From positions 10,828,698 to 10,892,697 of the forward strand of contig NC_065564.1 of NCBI RefSeq assembly GCF_022605725.1: 64,000 bases of DNA, read 5' to 3'. Positions 11,125-25,300 of this stretch are shown piece after piece. The notes below the pieces were generated by a model, which made no database searches, was not told where the DNA came from, and worked only from the letters and a program-made list of their open reading frames with translations. This stretch comes from Anthonomus grandis grandis. Lineage: Eukaryota > Arthropoda > Insecta > Coleoptera > Curculionidae. A program made the translations under genes and the position numbers. Each line of letters starts with the position of its first letter. Position 1 is the first letter of the stretch.

Positions 11125-14100
11125 TCATTTGGCTGTTTTGTATATGCGAAATAGTAAATTTAAATTATATTCGAATAATAGATAACAGTAATAGAGTGAG
11201 ATATAATTATTTTATTAAAAAACAATTCATAAGAAAAATTTTAAAAATAATTTACAGTACATCAAATGAACTTCAAAAATTAAATTGGAATCAAATCGGA
11301 AAATGCTATAATGATTAGTCGTTCTATTTTCTTTATCCTGGTTATGTCCAAAACACAAAAAGGATCATTTGAGTCATCTTGTATAACCTAAATAATAATT
11401 TTAAATTATATTTGAATAATAGATAACCGTAAATGAGTGAGATATGACTATTTTATTTTAACACAATACATCAAAATATTTTTAAAAATCATTTAGGGTT
11501 AATCAAATTATATCTAAAAATTAAATTAAAATTAAATCGGAACAATCGTTAACGCTATTAGTTGTTATATTTTCTTAATTCTTGTTGTGTTCAAACCGTA
11601 AAAAACATCATTTGGCCATCTTGTATGTGCAAAATAGTAAATTTAAATTATATTTGAATAATAGGTAACAGTAATAGAGTGAGATATAATTATTTTATTA
11701 AAAAACAATTCATAAGAAAAATTTTAAAAATAATTTACAGTACATCAAATGAACTTCAAAAATTAAATTGGAATCAAATCGGACAATGCTATAATGATTA
11801 ATCGTTCTATTTTCTTAACCCTGGTTATGTCCAAAACTTAAAAAGGATCATTTGAGTCATCTTGTATAACGTAAATATTAATTTTAAATTATATTTGAAT
11901 AATTGATAACCGTAATAGTGAGATATGACTATTTTCTTAAAACACAATACATCAAACTAATTTTAAAAATCATTTAGGGATTATCAAATTATATCTGAAA
12001 ATTAAATCGGAACAATCGTTAACGCTATTAGTTATTATATTTTCTTAATTCTTGTTGTGTTCAAACCGTAAAAAACATCATTTGGCTATCTTCTATGTGC
12101 AAAATAGTAAATTTAAATTATATTCGAATAATAAATAACAGTAATAGAGTGAGATATAATTATTTTATTAAAAAATAATTCATAAGAAAAATTTTAAAAA
12201 TAATTTACAGTACATCAAATGAACCTCAAAAATTAATTTGGAATCAAATCGGACAATGCTATAATGATTAGTCGTTCTATTTTCTTTATCCTGGTTATGT
12301 CCAAAACACAAAAAGGATCATTTGAGTCATCTTGTATAACCTAAATAATAATTTTAAATTATATTTGAATAATAGATAACCGTAAATGAGTGAGATATGA
12401 CTATTTTATTTTAACACAATACATCAAAATATTTTTAAAAATCATTTAGGGTTAATCAAATTATATCTAAAAATTAAATTAAAATTAAATCGGAACAATC
12501 GTTAACGCTATTAGTTGTTATATTTTCTTAATTCTTGTTGTGTTCAAACCGTAAAAAACATCATTTGGCCATCTTGTATGTGCAAAATAGTAAATTTAAA
12601 TTATATTCGAATAATAGATAACAGTAATAGAGTGAGATATAATTATTTTATTAAAAAACAATTCATAAGAAAAATTTTAAAAATAATTTACAGTACATCA
12701 AATGAACTTCAAAAATTAAATTGGAATCAAATCGGACAATGCTATAATGATTAATCGTTCTATTTTCTTAACCCTGGTTATGTCCAAAACCTAAAAAGGA
12801 TCATTTGAGTTATCTTGTATAACCTAAATATTATTTTAAAATATATGTGAATAATTGATGACCGTAATAGTAAGATATGACTATTTTTTTAAAACACAAT
12901 ACATCAAACTAATTTTAAAAATCATTTAGGGATTATCAAATTATATCTAAAAATTAAATTAAAATTAAATCGGAACAATCGCCAACGCTATTAGTTATTA
13001 TATTTTCTTAATTCTTGTTGTGTTCAAACCGTAAAAACATCATTTGGCTATCTTGTATATGCGAAATAGTAAATTTAATTTATATTCGAATAATAGATAA
13101 CACTAATAGTGTGAAATATGCTCATTTTTTTAAAAAATAATTCAACAGAAAAATTTTAAAAATAATTTACAGTACATCAAATGAACCTCAAAAATTAATT
13201 TGGAATCAAATCGGACAATGCTATAATGATTAGTCGTTCTATTTTCTTTATCCTGGTTATGTCCAAAACACAAAAAGGATCATTTGAGTCATCTTGTATA
13301 ACCTAAATAATAATTTTAAATTATATTTGAATAATAGATAACCGTAAATGAGTGAGATATGACTATTTTATTTTAACACAATACATCAAAATATTTTTAA
13401 AAATCATTTAGGGTTAATCAAATTATATCTAAAAATTAAATTAAAATTAAATCGGAACAATCGTTAACGCTATTAGTTGTTATATTTTCTTAATTCTTGT
13501 TGTGTTCAAACCGTAAAAAACATCATTTGGCCATCTTGTATGTGCAAAATAGTAAATTTAAATTATATTTGAATAATAGGTAACAGTAATAGAGTGAGAT
13601 ATAATTATTTTATTAAAAAACAATTCATAAGAAAAATTTTAAAAATAATTTACAGTACATCAAATGAACTTCAAAAATTAAATTGGAATCAAATCGGACA
13701 ATGCTATAATGATTAATCGTTCTATTTTCTTAACCCTGGTTATGTCCAAAACTTAAAAAGGATCATTTGAGTCATCTTGTATAACGTAAATATTAATTTT
13801 AAATTATATTTGAATAATTGATAACCGTAATAGTGAGATATGACTATTTTCTTAAAACACAATACATCAAACTAATTTTAAAAATCATTTAGGGATTATC
13901 AAATTAAATCGGAACAATCGTTAACGCTATTAGTTATTATATTTTCTTAAATCTTGTTGTGTTCAAACCGTAAAAAACATCATTTGGCTATCTTCTATGT
14001 GCAAAATAGTAAATTTAAATTATATTCGAATAATAAATAACAGTAATAGAGTGAGATATAATTATTTTATTAAAAAATAATTCATAAGAAAAATTTTAAA

Positions 14101-15615
14101 AATAATTTACAGTACATCAAATGAACTTCAAAAATTAAATTGGAATCAAATCGGACAATGCTATAATGATTAATCGTTCTATTTTCTTTACCCTGGTTAT
14201 GTCCAAAACACAAAAAGGATCATTTGAGTCATCTTGTATAACCTAAATAATAATTTTAAATTATATTTGAATAATAGATAACCGTAAATGAGTGAGATAT
14301 GACTATTTTATTTTAACACAATACATCAAAATATTTTTAAAAATCATTTAGGGTTAATCAAATTATATCTAAAAATTAAATTAAAATTAAATCGGAACAA
14401 TCGTTAACGTTATTAGTTATTATATTTTCTTAATTCTTGTTGTGTTCAAACCGTAAAAAACATCATTTGGCTATTTTGTATATGCGAACTAGTAAATTTA
14501 AATTATATTCGAATAATAGATAACAGTAATAGAGTGAGATATAATTATTTTATTAAAAAACAATTCATAAGAAAAATTTTAAAAATAATTTACAGTACAT
14601 CAAATGAACTTCAAAAATTAAATTGGAATCAAATCGGACAATACTATAATGATTAATCGGTCTATTTTCTTAACCCTGGTTATGTCCAAAACTTAAAAAG
14701 GATCATTTGAGTCATCTTGTATAACGTAAATATTAATTTTAAATTATATTTGAATAATTGATAACCGTAATAGTGAGATATGACTATTTTCTTAAAACAC
14801 AATACATCAAACTAATTTTAAAAATCATTTAGGGATTATCAAATTAAATCGGAACAATCGTTAACGCTATTAGTTATTATATTTTCTTAAATCTTGTTGT
14901 GTTCAAACCGTAAAAAACATCATTTGGCTATCTTCTATGTGCAAAATAGTAAATTTAAATTATATTCGAATAATAAATAACAGTAATAGAGTGAGATATA
15001 ATTATTTTATTAAAAAATAATTCATAAGAAAAATTTTAAAAATAATTTACAGTACATCAAATGAACTTCAAAAATTAAATTGGAATCAAATCGGACAATG
15101 CTATAATGATTAATCGTTCTATTTTCTTTACCCTGGTTATGTCCAAAACACAAAAAGGATCATTTGAGTCATCTTGTATAACCTAAATAATAATTTTAAA
15201 TTATATTTGAATAATAGATAACCGTAAATGAGTGAGATATGACTATTTTATTTTAACACAATACATCAAAATATTTTTAAAAATCATTTAGGGTTAATCA
15301 AATTATATCTAAAAATTAAATTAAAATTAAATCGGAACAATCGTTAACGTTATTAGTTATTATATTTTCTTAATTCTTGTTGTGTTCAAACCGTAAAAAA
15401 CATCATTTGGCTATTTTGTATATGCGAACTAGTAAATTTAAATTATATTCGAATAATAGATAACAGTAATAGAGTGAGATATAATTATTTTATTAAAAAA
15501 CAATTCATAAGAAAAATTTTAAAAATAATTTACAGTACATCAAATGAACTTCAAAAATTAAATTGGAATCAAATCGGACAATACTATAATGATTAATCGG
15601 TCTATTTTCTTAACC

Positions 15616-15844
15616 CTGGTTATGTCCAAAACTTAAAAAGGATCATTTCAGTCATCTTGTATAACCTAAATATATATTTGAATAATAGATAACAGTAATA
15701 GAGTGAGATATAATTATTTTATTAAAAAACAATTCATAAGAAAAATTTTAAAAATAATTTACAGTACATCAAATGAACTTCAAAAATTAAATTGGAATCA
15801 AATCGGACAATGCTATAATGATTAATCGTTCTACTTTCTTAACC
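15616..15844 (+). repeat. 229-bp hybrid M1/M2 monomer
   Basis: Starts as an M1 (AAAGGATCATTTCAGTCATC, then CCTAAATATATATTTG) and switches to M2 inside the shared string TTTGAATAATAGATAAC, continuing as AGTAATAGAGTGAGATATA. The M2 before it is therefore followed by another M2 body. Related short M1 copies that do not switch are at 55,906-56,134 and 60,912-61,140 and share the same upstream GATTAATCGGTCTATTTTC. Confidence 0.85.
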
Positions 15845-16314
15845 CTGGTTATGTCCAAAACTTAAAAAGGATCATTTGAGTCATCTTGTATAACGTAAAT
15901 ATTAATTTTAAATTATATTTGAATAATTGATAACCGTAATAGTGAGATATGACTATTTTCTTAAAACACAATACATCAAACTAATTTTAAAAATCATTTA
16001 GGGATTATCAAATTATATCTGAAAATTAAATCGGAACAATCGTTAACGCTATTAGTTATTATATTTTCTTAATTCTTGTTGTGTTCAAACCGTAAAAAAC
16101 ATCATTTGGCTATTTTGTATATGCGAAATAGTAAATTTAAATTATATTCGAATAATAGATAACAGTAATAGAGTGAGATATAATTATTTTATTAAAAAAC
16201 AATTCATAAGAAAAATTTTAAAAATAATTTACAGTACATCAAATGAACTTCAAAAATTAAATTGGAATCAAATCGGACAATGCTATAATGATTAATCGTT
16301 CTATTTTCTTAACC

Positions 16315-17024
16315 CTGGTTATGTCCAAAACCTAAAAAGGATCATTTGAGTCATCTTGTATAATCTAAATATTAATTTTAAAATAAATTTGAATCATAGA
16401 TAACCGTAGTTGAGTATTTTTTTGAAACACAATACATCAAAATATTATAAAAAATTATTTAGGGTTAAACAAATTATATCTAAAAACTAAATTGAAATCA
16501 TATCGGAACAATAGCTATAGGTAATAGTAATCGATTTTCTTTATTCTGGTTATGTCCAAAACTTAAAAAGGATCATTTGAGTTATCTTGTATAACCTAAA
16601 TATTATTTTAAAATATATGTGAATAATTGATGACCGTAATAGTAAGATATGACTATTTTTTTAAAACATAATACATCAAACTAATTTTAAAAATCATTTA
16701 GGGATTATCAAATTATATCTAAAAATTAAATTAAAATTAAATCGGAACAATCGCCAACGCTATTAGTTATTATATTTTCTTAATTCTTGTTGTGTTCAAA
16801 CCGTAAAAACATCATTTGGCTATCTTGTATATGCGAAATAGTAAATTTAATTTATATTCGAATAATAGATAACACTAATAGTGTGAAATATGCTCATTTT
16901 TTTAAAAAATAATTCAACAGAAAAATTTTAAAAATAATTTACAGTACATCAAATGAACCTCAAAAATTAATTTGGAATCAAATCGGACAATGCTATAATG
17001 ATTAGTCGTTCTATTTTCTTTATC
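16315..17024 (+). repeat. Trimer unit M1d-M1c-M2c (710 bp)
   Basis: M1d 16,315-16,545, M1c 16,546-16,785, M2c 16,786-17,024. This M1d is the short (231-bp) form: GTTGAGTATTTTTTTGAAAC lacks the 11 bases AAGATATGACT present in the long form at 10,144. Confidence 0.85.
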
Positions 17025-19185
17025 CTGGTTATGTCCAAAACACAAAAAGGATCATTTGAGTCATCTTGTATAACCTAAATAATAATTTTAAATTATATTT
17101 GAATAATAGATAACCGTAAATGAGTGAGATATGACTATTTTATTTTAACACAATACATCAAAATATTTTTAAAAATCATTTAGGGTTAATCAAATTATAT
17201 CTAAAAATTAAATTAAAATTAAATCGGAACAGTCGTTAACGCTATTAGTTGTTATATTTTCTTAATTCTTGTTGTGTTCAAACCGTAAAAAACATCATTT
17301 GGCCATCTTGTATGTGCAAAATAGTAAATTTAAATTATATTTGAATAATAGATAACAGTAATAGAGTGAGATATAATTATTTTATTAAAAAACAATTCAT
17401 AAGAAAAATTTTAAAAATAATTTACAGTACATCAAATGAACTTCAAAAATTAATTTGGAATCAAATCGGACAATGCTATAATGATTAATCGTTCTATTTT
17501 CTTAACCCTGGTTATGTCCAAAACTTAAAAAGGATCATTTGAGTCATCTTGTATAACGTAAATATTAATTTTAAATTATATTTGAATAATTGATAACCGT
17601 AATAGTGAGATATGACTATTTTCTTAAAACACAATACATCAAACTAATTTTAAAAATCATTTAGGGATTATCAAATTATATCTGAAAATTAAATCGGAAC
17701 AATCGTTAACGCTATTAGTTATTATATTTTCTTAATTCTTGTTGTGTTCAAACCGTAAAAAACATCATTTGGCTATCTTCTATGTGCAAAATAGTAAATT
17801 TAAATTATATTCGAATAATAAATAACAGTAATAGAGTGAGATATAATTATTTTATTAAAAAATAATTCATAAGAAAAATTTTAAAAATAATTTACAGTAC
17901 ATCAAATGAACTTCAAAAATTAAATTGGAATCAAATCGGACAATGCTATAATGATTAATCGTTCTATTTTCTTTACCCTGGTTATGTCCAAAACACAAAA
18001 AGGATCATTTGAGTCATCTTGTATAACCTAAATAATAATTTTAAATTATATTTGAATAATAGATAACCGTAAATGAGTGAGATATGACTATTTTATTTTA
18101 ACACAATACATCAAAATATTTTTAAAAATCATTTAGGGTTAATCAAATTATATCTAAAAATTAAATTAAAATTAAATCGGAACAATCGTTAACGCTATTA
18201 GTTGTTATATTTTCTTAATTCTTGTTGTGTTCAAACCGTAAAAAACATCATTTGGCCATCTTGTATGTGCAAAATAGTAAATTTAAATTATATTCGAATA
18301 ATATATAACAGTAATAGAGTGAGATATAATTATTTTATTAAAAAACAATTCATAAGAAAAATTTTTAAAATAATTTACAGTACATCAAATGAACCTCAGA
18401 AATTAAATTGGAATCAAATCGGACAATGCTATAATGATTAATTGTTCTATTTTCTTTATCCTGGTTATGTCCAAAACACAAAAAGGATCATTTGAGTCAT
18501 CTTGTATAACCTAAATAATAATTTTAAATTATATTTGAATAATAGATAACCGTAAATGAGTGAGATATGACTATTTTATTTTAACACAATACATCAAAAT
18601 ATTTTTAAAAATCATTTAGGGTTAATCAAATTATATCTAAAAATTAAATTAAAATTAAATCGGAACAATCGTTAACGCTATTAGTTATTATATTTTCTTA
18701 ATTCTTGTTGTGTTCAAACCGTAAAAAACATCATTTGGCTATCTTCTATGTGCAAAATAGTAAATTTAAATTATATTCGAATAATAGATAACAGTAATAG
18801 AGTGAGATATAATTATTTTATTAAAAAACAATTCATAAGAAAAATTTTAAAAATAATTTACAGTACATCAAATGAACTTCAAAAATTAAATTGGAATCAA
18901 ATCGGACAATGCTATAATGATTAATCGTTCTATTTTCTTAACCCTGGTTATGTCCAAAACTTAAAAAGGATCATTTGAGTCATCTTGTATAACGTAAATA
19001 TTAATTTTAAATTATATTTGAATAATTGATAACCGTAATAGTGAGATATGACTTTTTATTTTGAAACACAATACATCAAACTAATTTTAAAAATCATTTA
19101 GGGTTAATCAAATTATATCTAAAAATTGAAATAAAATTAAATCGGAACAATCGCCAACGCTATTAGTTATTATATTTTCTTAATT

Positions 19186-19424
19186 GTTGTTGTGTTCAAA
19201 CCGTAAAAACATCCTTTGGCTATCTTGTATATGAGAAATAGTAAATTTAATTTATATTCGAATAATAGTTAACAGTAATAGAGTGAGATATAATTATTTT
19301 ATTAAAAAACAATTCATAAGAAAAATTTTAAAAATAATTTACAGTACATCAAATGAACTTCAAAAATTAAATTGGAATCAAATCGGAAAATGCTATAATG
19401 ATTAATCGTTCTATTTTCTTAACC
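19186..19424 (+). repeat. Chimeric M2 monomer
   Basis: The left half matches the variant M2 of 9,900-10,000 (CATCCTTTGGCTATC, TATATGAGAAATAG, TTTAATTTATATTCG). The right half, after AATAATAGTTAACAG, is common M2 (AATAGAGTGAGATATAATT) where the parent has AATAGTGTGAGATATGATC. The T in TAGTTAACAG is private to this unit and its copy at 38,339-38,577. The switch point coincides with the left end of the 8.9-kb duplication (38,424), so it probably marks an exchange breakpoint. Confidence 0.75.
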
Positions 19425-19641
19425 CTGGTTATGTCCAAAACTTAAAAAGGATCATTTGAGTCATCTTGTATAACGTAAATATTAATTTTAAATTATATTT
19501 GAATAATTGATAACCGTAATAGTGAGATATGACTATTTTCTTAAAACACAATACATCAAACTAATTTTAAAAATCATTTAGGGATTATCAAATTAAATCG
19601 GAACAATCGTTAACGCTATTAGTTATTATATTTTCTTAATT

Positions 19642-19973
19642 CTTGTTGTGTTCAAACCGTAAAAAACATCATTTGGCTATCTTCTATGTGCAAAATAGTA
19701 AATTTAAATTATATTCGAATAATAAATAACAGTAATAGAGTGAGATATAATTATTTTATTAAAAAATAATTCATAAGAAAAATTTTAAAAATAATTTACA
19801 GTACATCAAATGAACTTCAAAAATTAAATTGTATTGATATAATTATTTTATTAAAAAATAATTCATAAGAAAAATTTTAAAAATAATTTACAGTACATCA
19901 AATGAACTTCAAAAATTAAATTGGAATCAAATCGGACAATGCTATAATGATTAATCGTTCTATTTTCTTTACC
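19642..19973 (+). repeat. Enlarged M2 (332 bp) with 92-bp partial tandem duplication
   Basis: The M2 segment beginning GATATAATTATTTTATT at 19,744 is repeated from 19,836, offset 92 bp. The junction reads AAATTAAATTG-TATT-GATATAAT; the four bases TATT belong to neither copy, as expected of end joining with filler or slipped repair. The same unit occurs at 38,795-39,126 and 47,693-48,024, so the event predates both large duplications. Confidence 0.87.
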
Positions 19974-20456
19974 CTGGTTATGTCCAAAACACAAAAAGGA
20001 TCATTTGAGTCATCTTGTATAACCTAAATAATAATTTTAAATTATATTTGAATAATAGATAACCGTAAATGAGTGAGATATGACTATTTTATTTTAACAC
20101 AATACATCAAAATATTTTTAAAAATCATTTAGGGTTAATCAAATTATATCTAAAAATTAAATTAAAATTAAATCGGAACAATCGTTAACGTTATTAGTTA
20201 TTATATTTTCTTAATTCTTGTTGTGTTCAAACCGTAAAAAACATCATTTGGCTATTTTGTATATGCGAAATAGTAAATTTAAATTATATTCGAATAATAG
20301 ATAACAGTAATAGAGTGAGATATAATTATTTTATTAAAAAACAATTCATAAGAAAAATTTTAAAAATAATTTACAGTACATCAAATGAACTTCAAAAATT
20401 AAATTGGAATCAAATCGGACAATACTATAATGATTAATCGGTCTATTTTCTTAACC

Positions 20457-20685
20457 CTGGTTATGTCCAAAACTTAAAAAGGATCATTTCAGTCATCTTG
20501 TATAACCTAAATATATATTTGAATAATAGATAACAGTAATAGAGTGAGATATAATTATTTTATTAAAAAACAATTCATAAGAAAAATTTTAAAAATAATT
20601 TACAGTACATCAAATGAACTTCAAAAATTAAATTGGAATCAAATCGGACAATGCTATAATGATTAATCGTTCTACTTTCTTAACC
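20457..20685 (+). repeat. 229-bp hybrid M1/M2 monomer
   Basis: Same switch structure as 15,616-15,844 and 4,841 bp away from it. It is followed, about 240 bp later, by the GTGTAAAAACAGTAAAAAAC variant of the M1/M2 boundary near 20,921, not seen after the 15,616 copy. Confidence 0.83.
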
Positions 20686-21155
20686 CTGGTTATGTCCAAA
20701 ACTTAAAAAGGATCATTTGAGTCATCTTGTATAACGTAAATATTAATTTTAAATTATATTTGAATAATTGATAACCGTAATAGTGAGATATGACTATTTT
20801 CTTAAAACACAATACATCAAACTAATTTTAAAAATCATTTAGGGATTATCAAATTATATCTGAAAATTAAATCGGAACAATCGTTAACGCTATTAGTTAT
20901 TATATTTTCTTAATTCTTGTTGTGTAAAAACAGTAAAAAACATCATTTAGCTATTTTGTATATGCGAAATAGTAAATTTAAATTATATTCGAATAATAGA
21001 TAACAGTAATAGAGTGAGATATAATTATTTTATTAAAAAACAATTCATAAGAAAAATTTTAAAAATAATTTACAGTACATCAAATGAACTTCAAAAATTA
21101 AATTGGAATCAAATCGGACAATGCTATAATGATTAATCGTTCTATTTTCTTAACC

Positions 21156-21865
21156 CTGGTTATGTCCAAAACCTAAAAAGGATCATTTGAGTCATCTTGT
21201 ATAATCTAAATATTAATTTTAAAATAAATTTGAATCATAGATAACCGTAGTTGAGTATTTTTTTGAAACACAATACATCAAAATATTATAAAAAATTATT
21301 TAGGGTTAAACAAATTATATCTAAAAACTAAATTGAAATCATATCGGAACAATAGCTATAGGTAATAGTAATCGATTTTCTTTATTCTGGTTATGTCCAA
21401 AACTTAAAAAGGATCATTTGAGTTATCTTGTATAACCTACATATTATTTTAAAATATATGTGAATAATTGATGACCGTAATAGTAAGATATGACTATTTT
21501 TTTAAAACACAATACATCAAACTAATTTTAAAAATCATTTAGGGATTATCAAATTATATCTAAAAATTAAATTAAAATTAAATCGGAACAATCGCCAACG
21601 CTATTAGTTATTATATTTTCTTAATTCTTGTTGTGTTCAAACTGTAAAAACATCATTTGGCTATCTTGTATATGCGAAATAGTAAATTTAATTTATATTC
21701 GAATAATAGATAACACTAATAGTGTGAAATATGCTCATTTTTTTAAAAAATAATTCAACAGAAAAATTTTAAAAATAATTTACAGTACATCAAATGAACC
21801 TCAAAAATTAATTTGGAATCAAATCGGACAATGCTATAATGATTAGTCGTTCTATTTTCTTTATC
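21156..21865 (+). repeat. Trimer unit M1d-M1c-M2c (710 bp)
   Basis: M1d 21,156-21,386 (short form), M1c 21,387-21,626, M2c 21,627-21,865. The M1c carries ACCTACATATT and ends GTTCAAACTGTAAAAAC, variants useful for ordering the duplications. Confidence 0.85.
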
Positions 21866-22335
21866 CTGGTTATGTCCAAAACACAAAAAGGATCATTTGA
21901 GTCATCTTGTATAACCTAAATAATAATTTTAAATTATATTTGAATAATAGATAACCGTAAATGAGTGAGATATGACTATTTTATTTTAACACAATACATC
22001 AAAATATTTTTAAAAATCATTTAGGGTTAATCAAATTATATCTAAAAATTAAATTAAAATTAAATCGGAACAATCGTTAACGCTATTAGTTGTTATATTT
22101 TCTTAATTCTTGTTGTGTTCAAACCGTAAAAAACATCATTTGGCCATCTTGTATGTGCAAAATAGTAAATTTAAATTATATTTGAATAATAGATAACAGT
22201 AATAGAGTGAGATATAATTATTTTATTAAAAAACAATTCATAAGAAAAATTTTAAAAATAATTTACAGTACATCAAATGAACTTCAAAAATTAAATTGGA
22301 ATCAAATCGGACAATGCTATAATGATTAATCGTTC

Positions 22336-25300
22336 TATTTTCTTAACCCTGGTTATGTCCAAAACTTAAAAAGGATCATTTGAGTCATCTTGTATAACGT
22401 AAATATTAATTTTAAATTATATTTGAATAATTGATAACCGTAATAGTGAGATATGACTATTTTCTTAAAACACAATACATCAAACTAATTTTAAAAATCA
22501 TTTAGGGATTATCAAATTATATCTGAAAATTAAATCGGAACAATCGTTAACGCTATTAGTTATTATATTTTCTTAATTCTTGTTGTGTTCAAACCGTAAA
22601 AAACATCATTTGGCTATCTTCTATGTGCAAAATAGTAAATTTAAATTATATTCGAATAATAAATAACAGTAATAGAGTGAGATATAATTATTTTATTAAA
22701 AAATAATTCATAAGAAAAATTTTAAAAATAATTTACAGTACATCAAATGAACTTCAAAAATTAAATTGGAATCAAATCGGACAATGCTATAATGATTAAT
22801 CGTTCTATTTTCTTTACCCTGGTTATGTCCAAAACACAAAAAGGATCATTTGAGTCATCTTGTATAACCTAAATAATAATTTTAAATTATATTTGAATAA
22901 TAGATAACCGTAAATGAGTGAGATATGACTATTTTATTTTAACACAATACATCAAAATATTTTTAAAAATCATTTAGGGTTAATCAAATTATATCTAAAA
23001 ATTAAATTAAAATTAAATCGGAACAATCGTTAACGCTATTAGTTGTTATATTTTCTTAATTCTTGTTGTGTTCAAACCGTAAAAAACATCATTTGGCCAT
23101 CTTGTATGTGCAAAATAGTAAATTTAAATTATATTCGAATAATATATAACAGTAATAGAGTGAGATATAATTATTTTATTAAAAAACAATTCATAAGAAA
23201 AATTTTTAAAATAATTTACAGTACATCAAATGAACCTCAGAAATTAAATTGGAATCAAATCGGACAATGCTATAATGATTAATTGTTCTATTTTCTTTAT
23301 CCTGGTTATGTCCAAAACACAAAAAGGATCATTTGAGTCATCTTGTATAACCTAAATAATAATTTTAAATTATATTTGAATAATAGATAACCGTAAATGA
23401 GTGAGATATGACTATTTTATTTTAACACAATACATCAAAATATTTTTAAAAATCATTTAGGGTTAATCAAATTATATCTAAAAATTAAATTAAAATTAAA
23501 TCGGAACAATCGTTAACGCTATTAGTTATTATATTTTCTTAATTCTTGTTGTGTTCAAACCGTAAAAAACATCATTTGGCTATCTTCTATGTGCAAAATA
23601 GTAAATTTAAATATATTCGAATAATAGATAACAGTAATAGAGTGAGATATAATTATTTTATTAAAAAACAATTCATAAGAAAAATTTTAAAAATAATTTA
23701 CAGTACATCAAATGAACCTCAAAAATTAATTTGGAATCAAATCGGACAATGCTATAATGATTAATCGTTCTATTTTCTTAACCCTGGTTATGTCCAAAAC
23801 TTAAAAAGGATCATTTGAGTCATCTTGTATAAGCTAAATATTAATTTTAAAATAAATTTGAATAATAGATAACCGTAAATGCGTGAAATATGACTATTTT
23901 ATTTAAACACAATACATCAAAATATTTTAAAAAATCATTTAGGGTTAATCAAATTATATCTAAAAATTAAATTAAAATTAAATCGGAACAATCGTTAACG
24001 CTATTAGTTGTTATATTTTCTTAATTCTTGTTGTGTTCAAACTGTAAAAAACATCATTTGGCCATCTTGTATGTGCAAAATAGTAAATTTAAATTATATT
24101 CGAATAATAGATAACAGTTATAGAGTGAGATATAATTTTTTTTATTAAAAAACAATTCATAAGAAAAATTTTAAAAATAATTTACAGTACATCAAATGAA
24201 CTTCAAAAATTAAATTGGAATCAAATCGGACAATGCTATAATGATTAATCGTTCTATTTTCTTAACCCTGGTTATGTCCAAAACACAAAAAGGATCATTT
24301 GAGTCATCTTGTATAACCTAAGTAATAATTTTAAATTATATTTGAATAATAGATAACCGTAAATGAGTGAGATATGACTATTTTATTTTAACACAATACA
24401 TCAAAATATTTTTAAAAATCATTTAGGGTTAATCAAATCATATCTAAAAATTAAATTAAAATTAAATCGGAACAATCGTTAACGCTATTAGTTATTATAT
24501 TTTCTTAATTCTTGTTGTGTTCAAATCGTAAAAAACATCATTTGGCTATCTTCTATGTGCAAAATAGTAAATTTAAATTATATTCGAATAATAGATAACA
24601 GTAATAGAGTGAGATATAATTATTTTATTAAAAAACAATTCATAAGAAAAATTTTAAAAATAATTTACAGTACATCAAATGAACTTCAAAAATTAAATTG
24701 GAATCAAATCGGAAAATGCTATAATGATTAGTCGTTCTATTTTCTTTATCCTGGTTATGTCCAAAACACAAAAAGGATCATTTGAGTCATCTTGTATAAC
24801 CTAAATAATAATTTTAAATTATATTTGAATAATAGATAACCGTAAATGAGTGAGATATGACTATTTTATTTTAACACAATACATCAAAATATTTTTAAAA
24901 ATCATTTAGGGTTAATCAAATTATATCTAAAAATTAAATTAAAATTAAATCGGAACAATCGTTAACGCTATTAGTTGTTATATTTTCTTAATTCTTGTTG
25001 TGTTCAAACCGTAAAAAACATCATTTGGCCATCTTGTATGTGCAAAATAGTAAATTTAAATTATATTTGAATAATAGGTAACAGTAATAGAGTGAGATAT
25101 AATTATTTTATTAAAAAACAATTCATAAGAAAAATTTTAAAAATAATTTACAGTACATCAAATGAACTTCAAAAATTAAATTGGAATCAAATCGGACAAT
25201 GCTATAATGATTAATCGTTCTATTTTCTTAACCCTGGTTATGTCCAAAACTTAAAAAGGATCATTTGAGTCATCTTGTATAACGTAAATATTAATTTTAA

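Larger units (their letters stand above)
9376..11148. repeat. Older segmental copy, paired with about 45,506-47,300
   Basis: This stretch holds the first trimer of the array and pairs with about 45,506-47,300 (offset about 36,130). Both carry the rare CTTGTTGAATAAAAAAAATC deletion and GAATAATAATAACCG. Several differences separate them: AAATAAATGTGATTC versus AAATAAATTTGATTC, GGAACAATAGC versus GGAGTAATAGC, CATTTCAGTC versus CATTTGAGTC, and ATCGTACAATGC versus the expanded ATCGTACGTACGTTGC. It is clearly more diverged than the 19-kb and 8.9-kb pairs, so it is an older duplication. Confidence 0.8.
11149..24619. repeat. 13.5-kb segmental block, copy 1 (offset 19,153)
   Basis: Recurs at 30,302-43,772. 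Shared rare variants along the whole length include TTTCTTAAATCTTGTTG (14,882), GGAACAGTCGTTAAC (17,227), the partial duplication at 19,836, AACCTACATATT (21,435) and AACAGTTATAGAG (24,113), each with its partner 19,153 bp away. Copy ends: on the left TATGCGAAATAG faces TGTGCAAAATAG; on the right GAGATATAATTATTT faces GAGATATAAATATTT. Its first 3.7 kb also recur at 24,562-28,257 (offset 13,413, 28 dimers), suggesting an original 13,413-bp tandem duplication. Confidence 0.88.

Noticed and set aside
23546..23764. 72-codon open frame (also at 29286, 42699, 51596)
   Set aside because: Same satellite frame starting at another TTG, kept open by a 1-bp loss in AAATTTAAATATATTCG. The four copies are explained by the block duplications.
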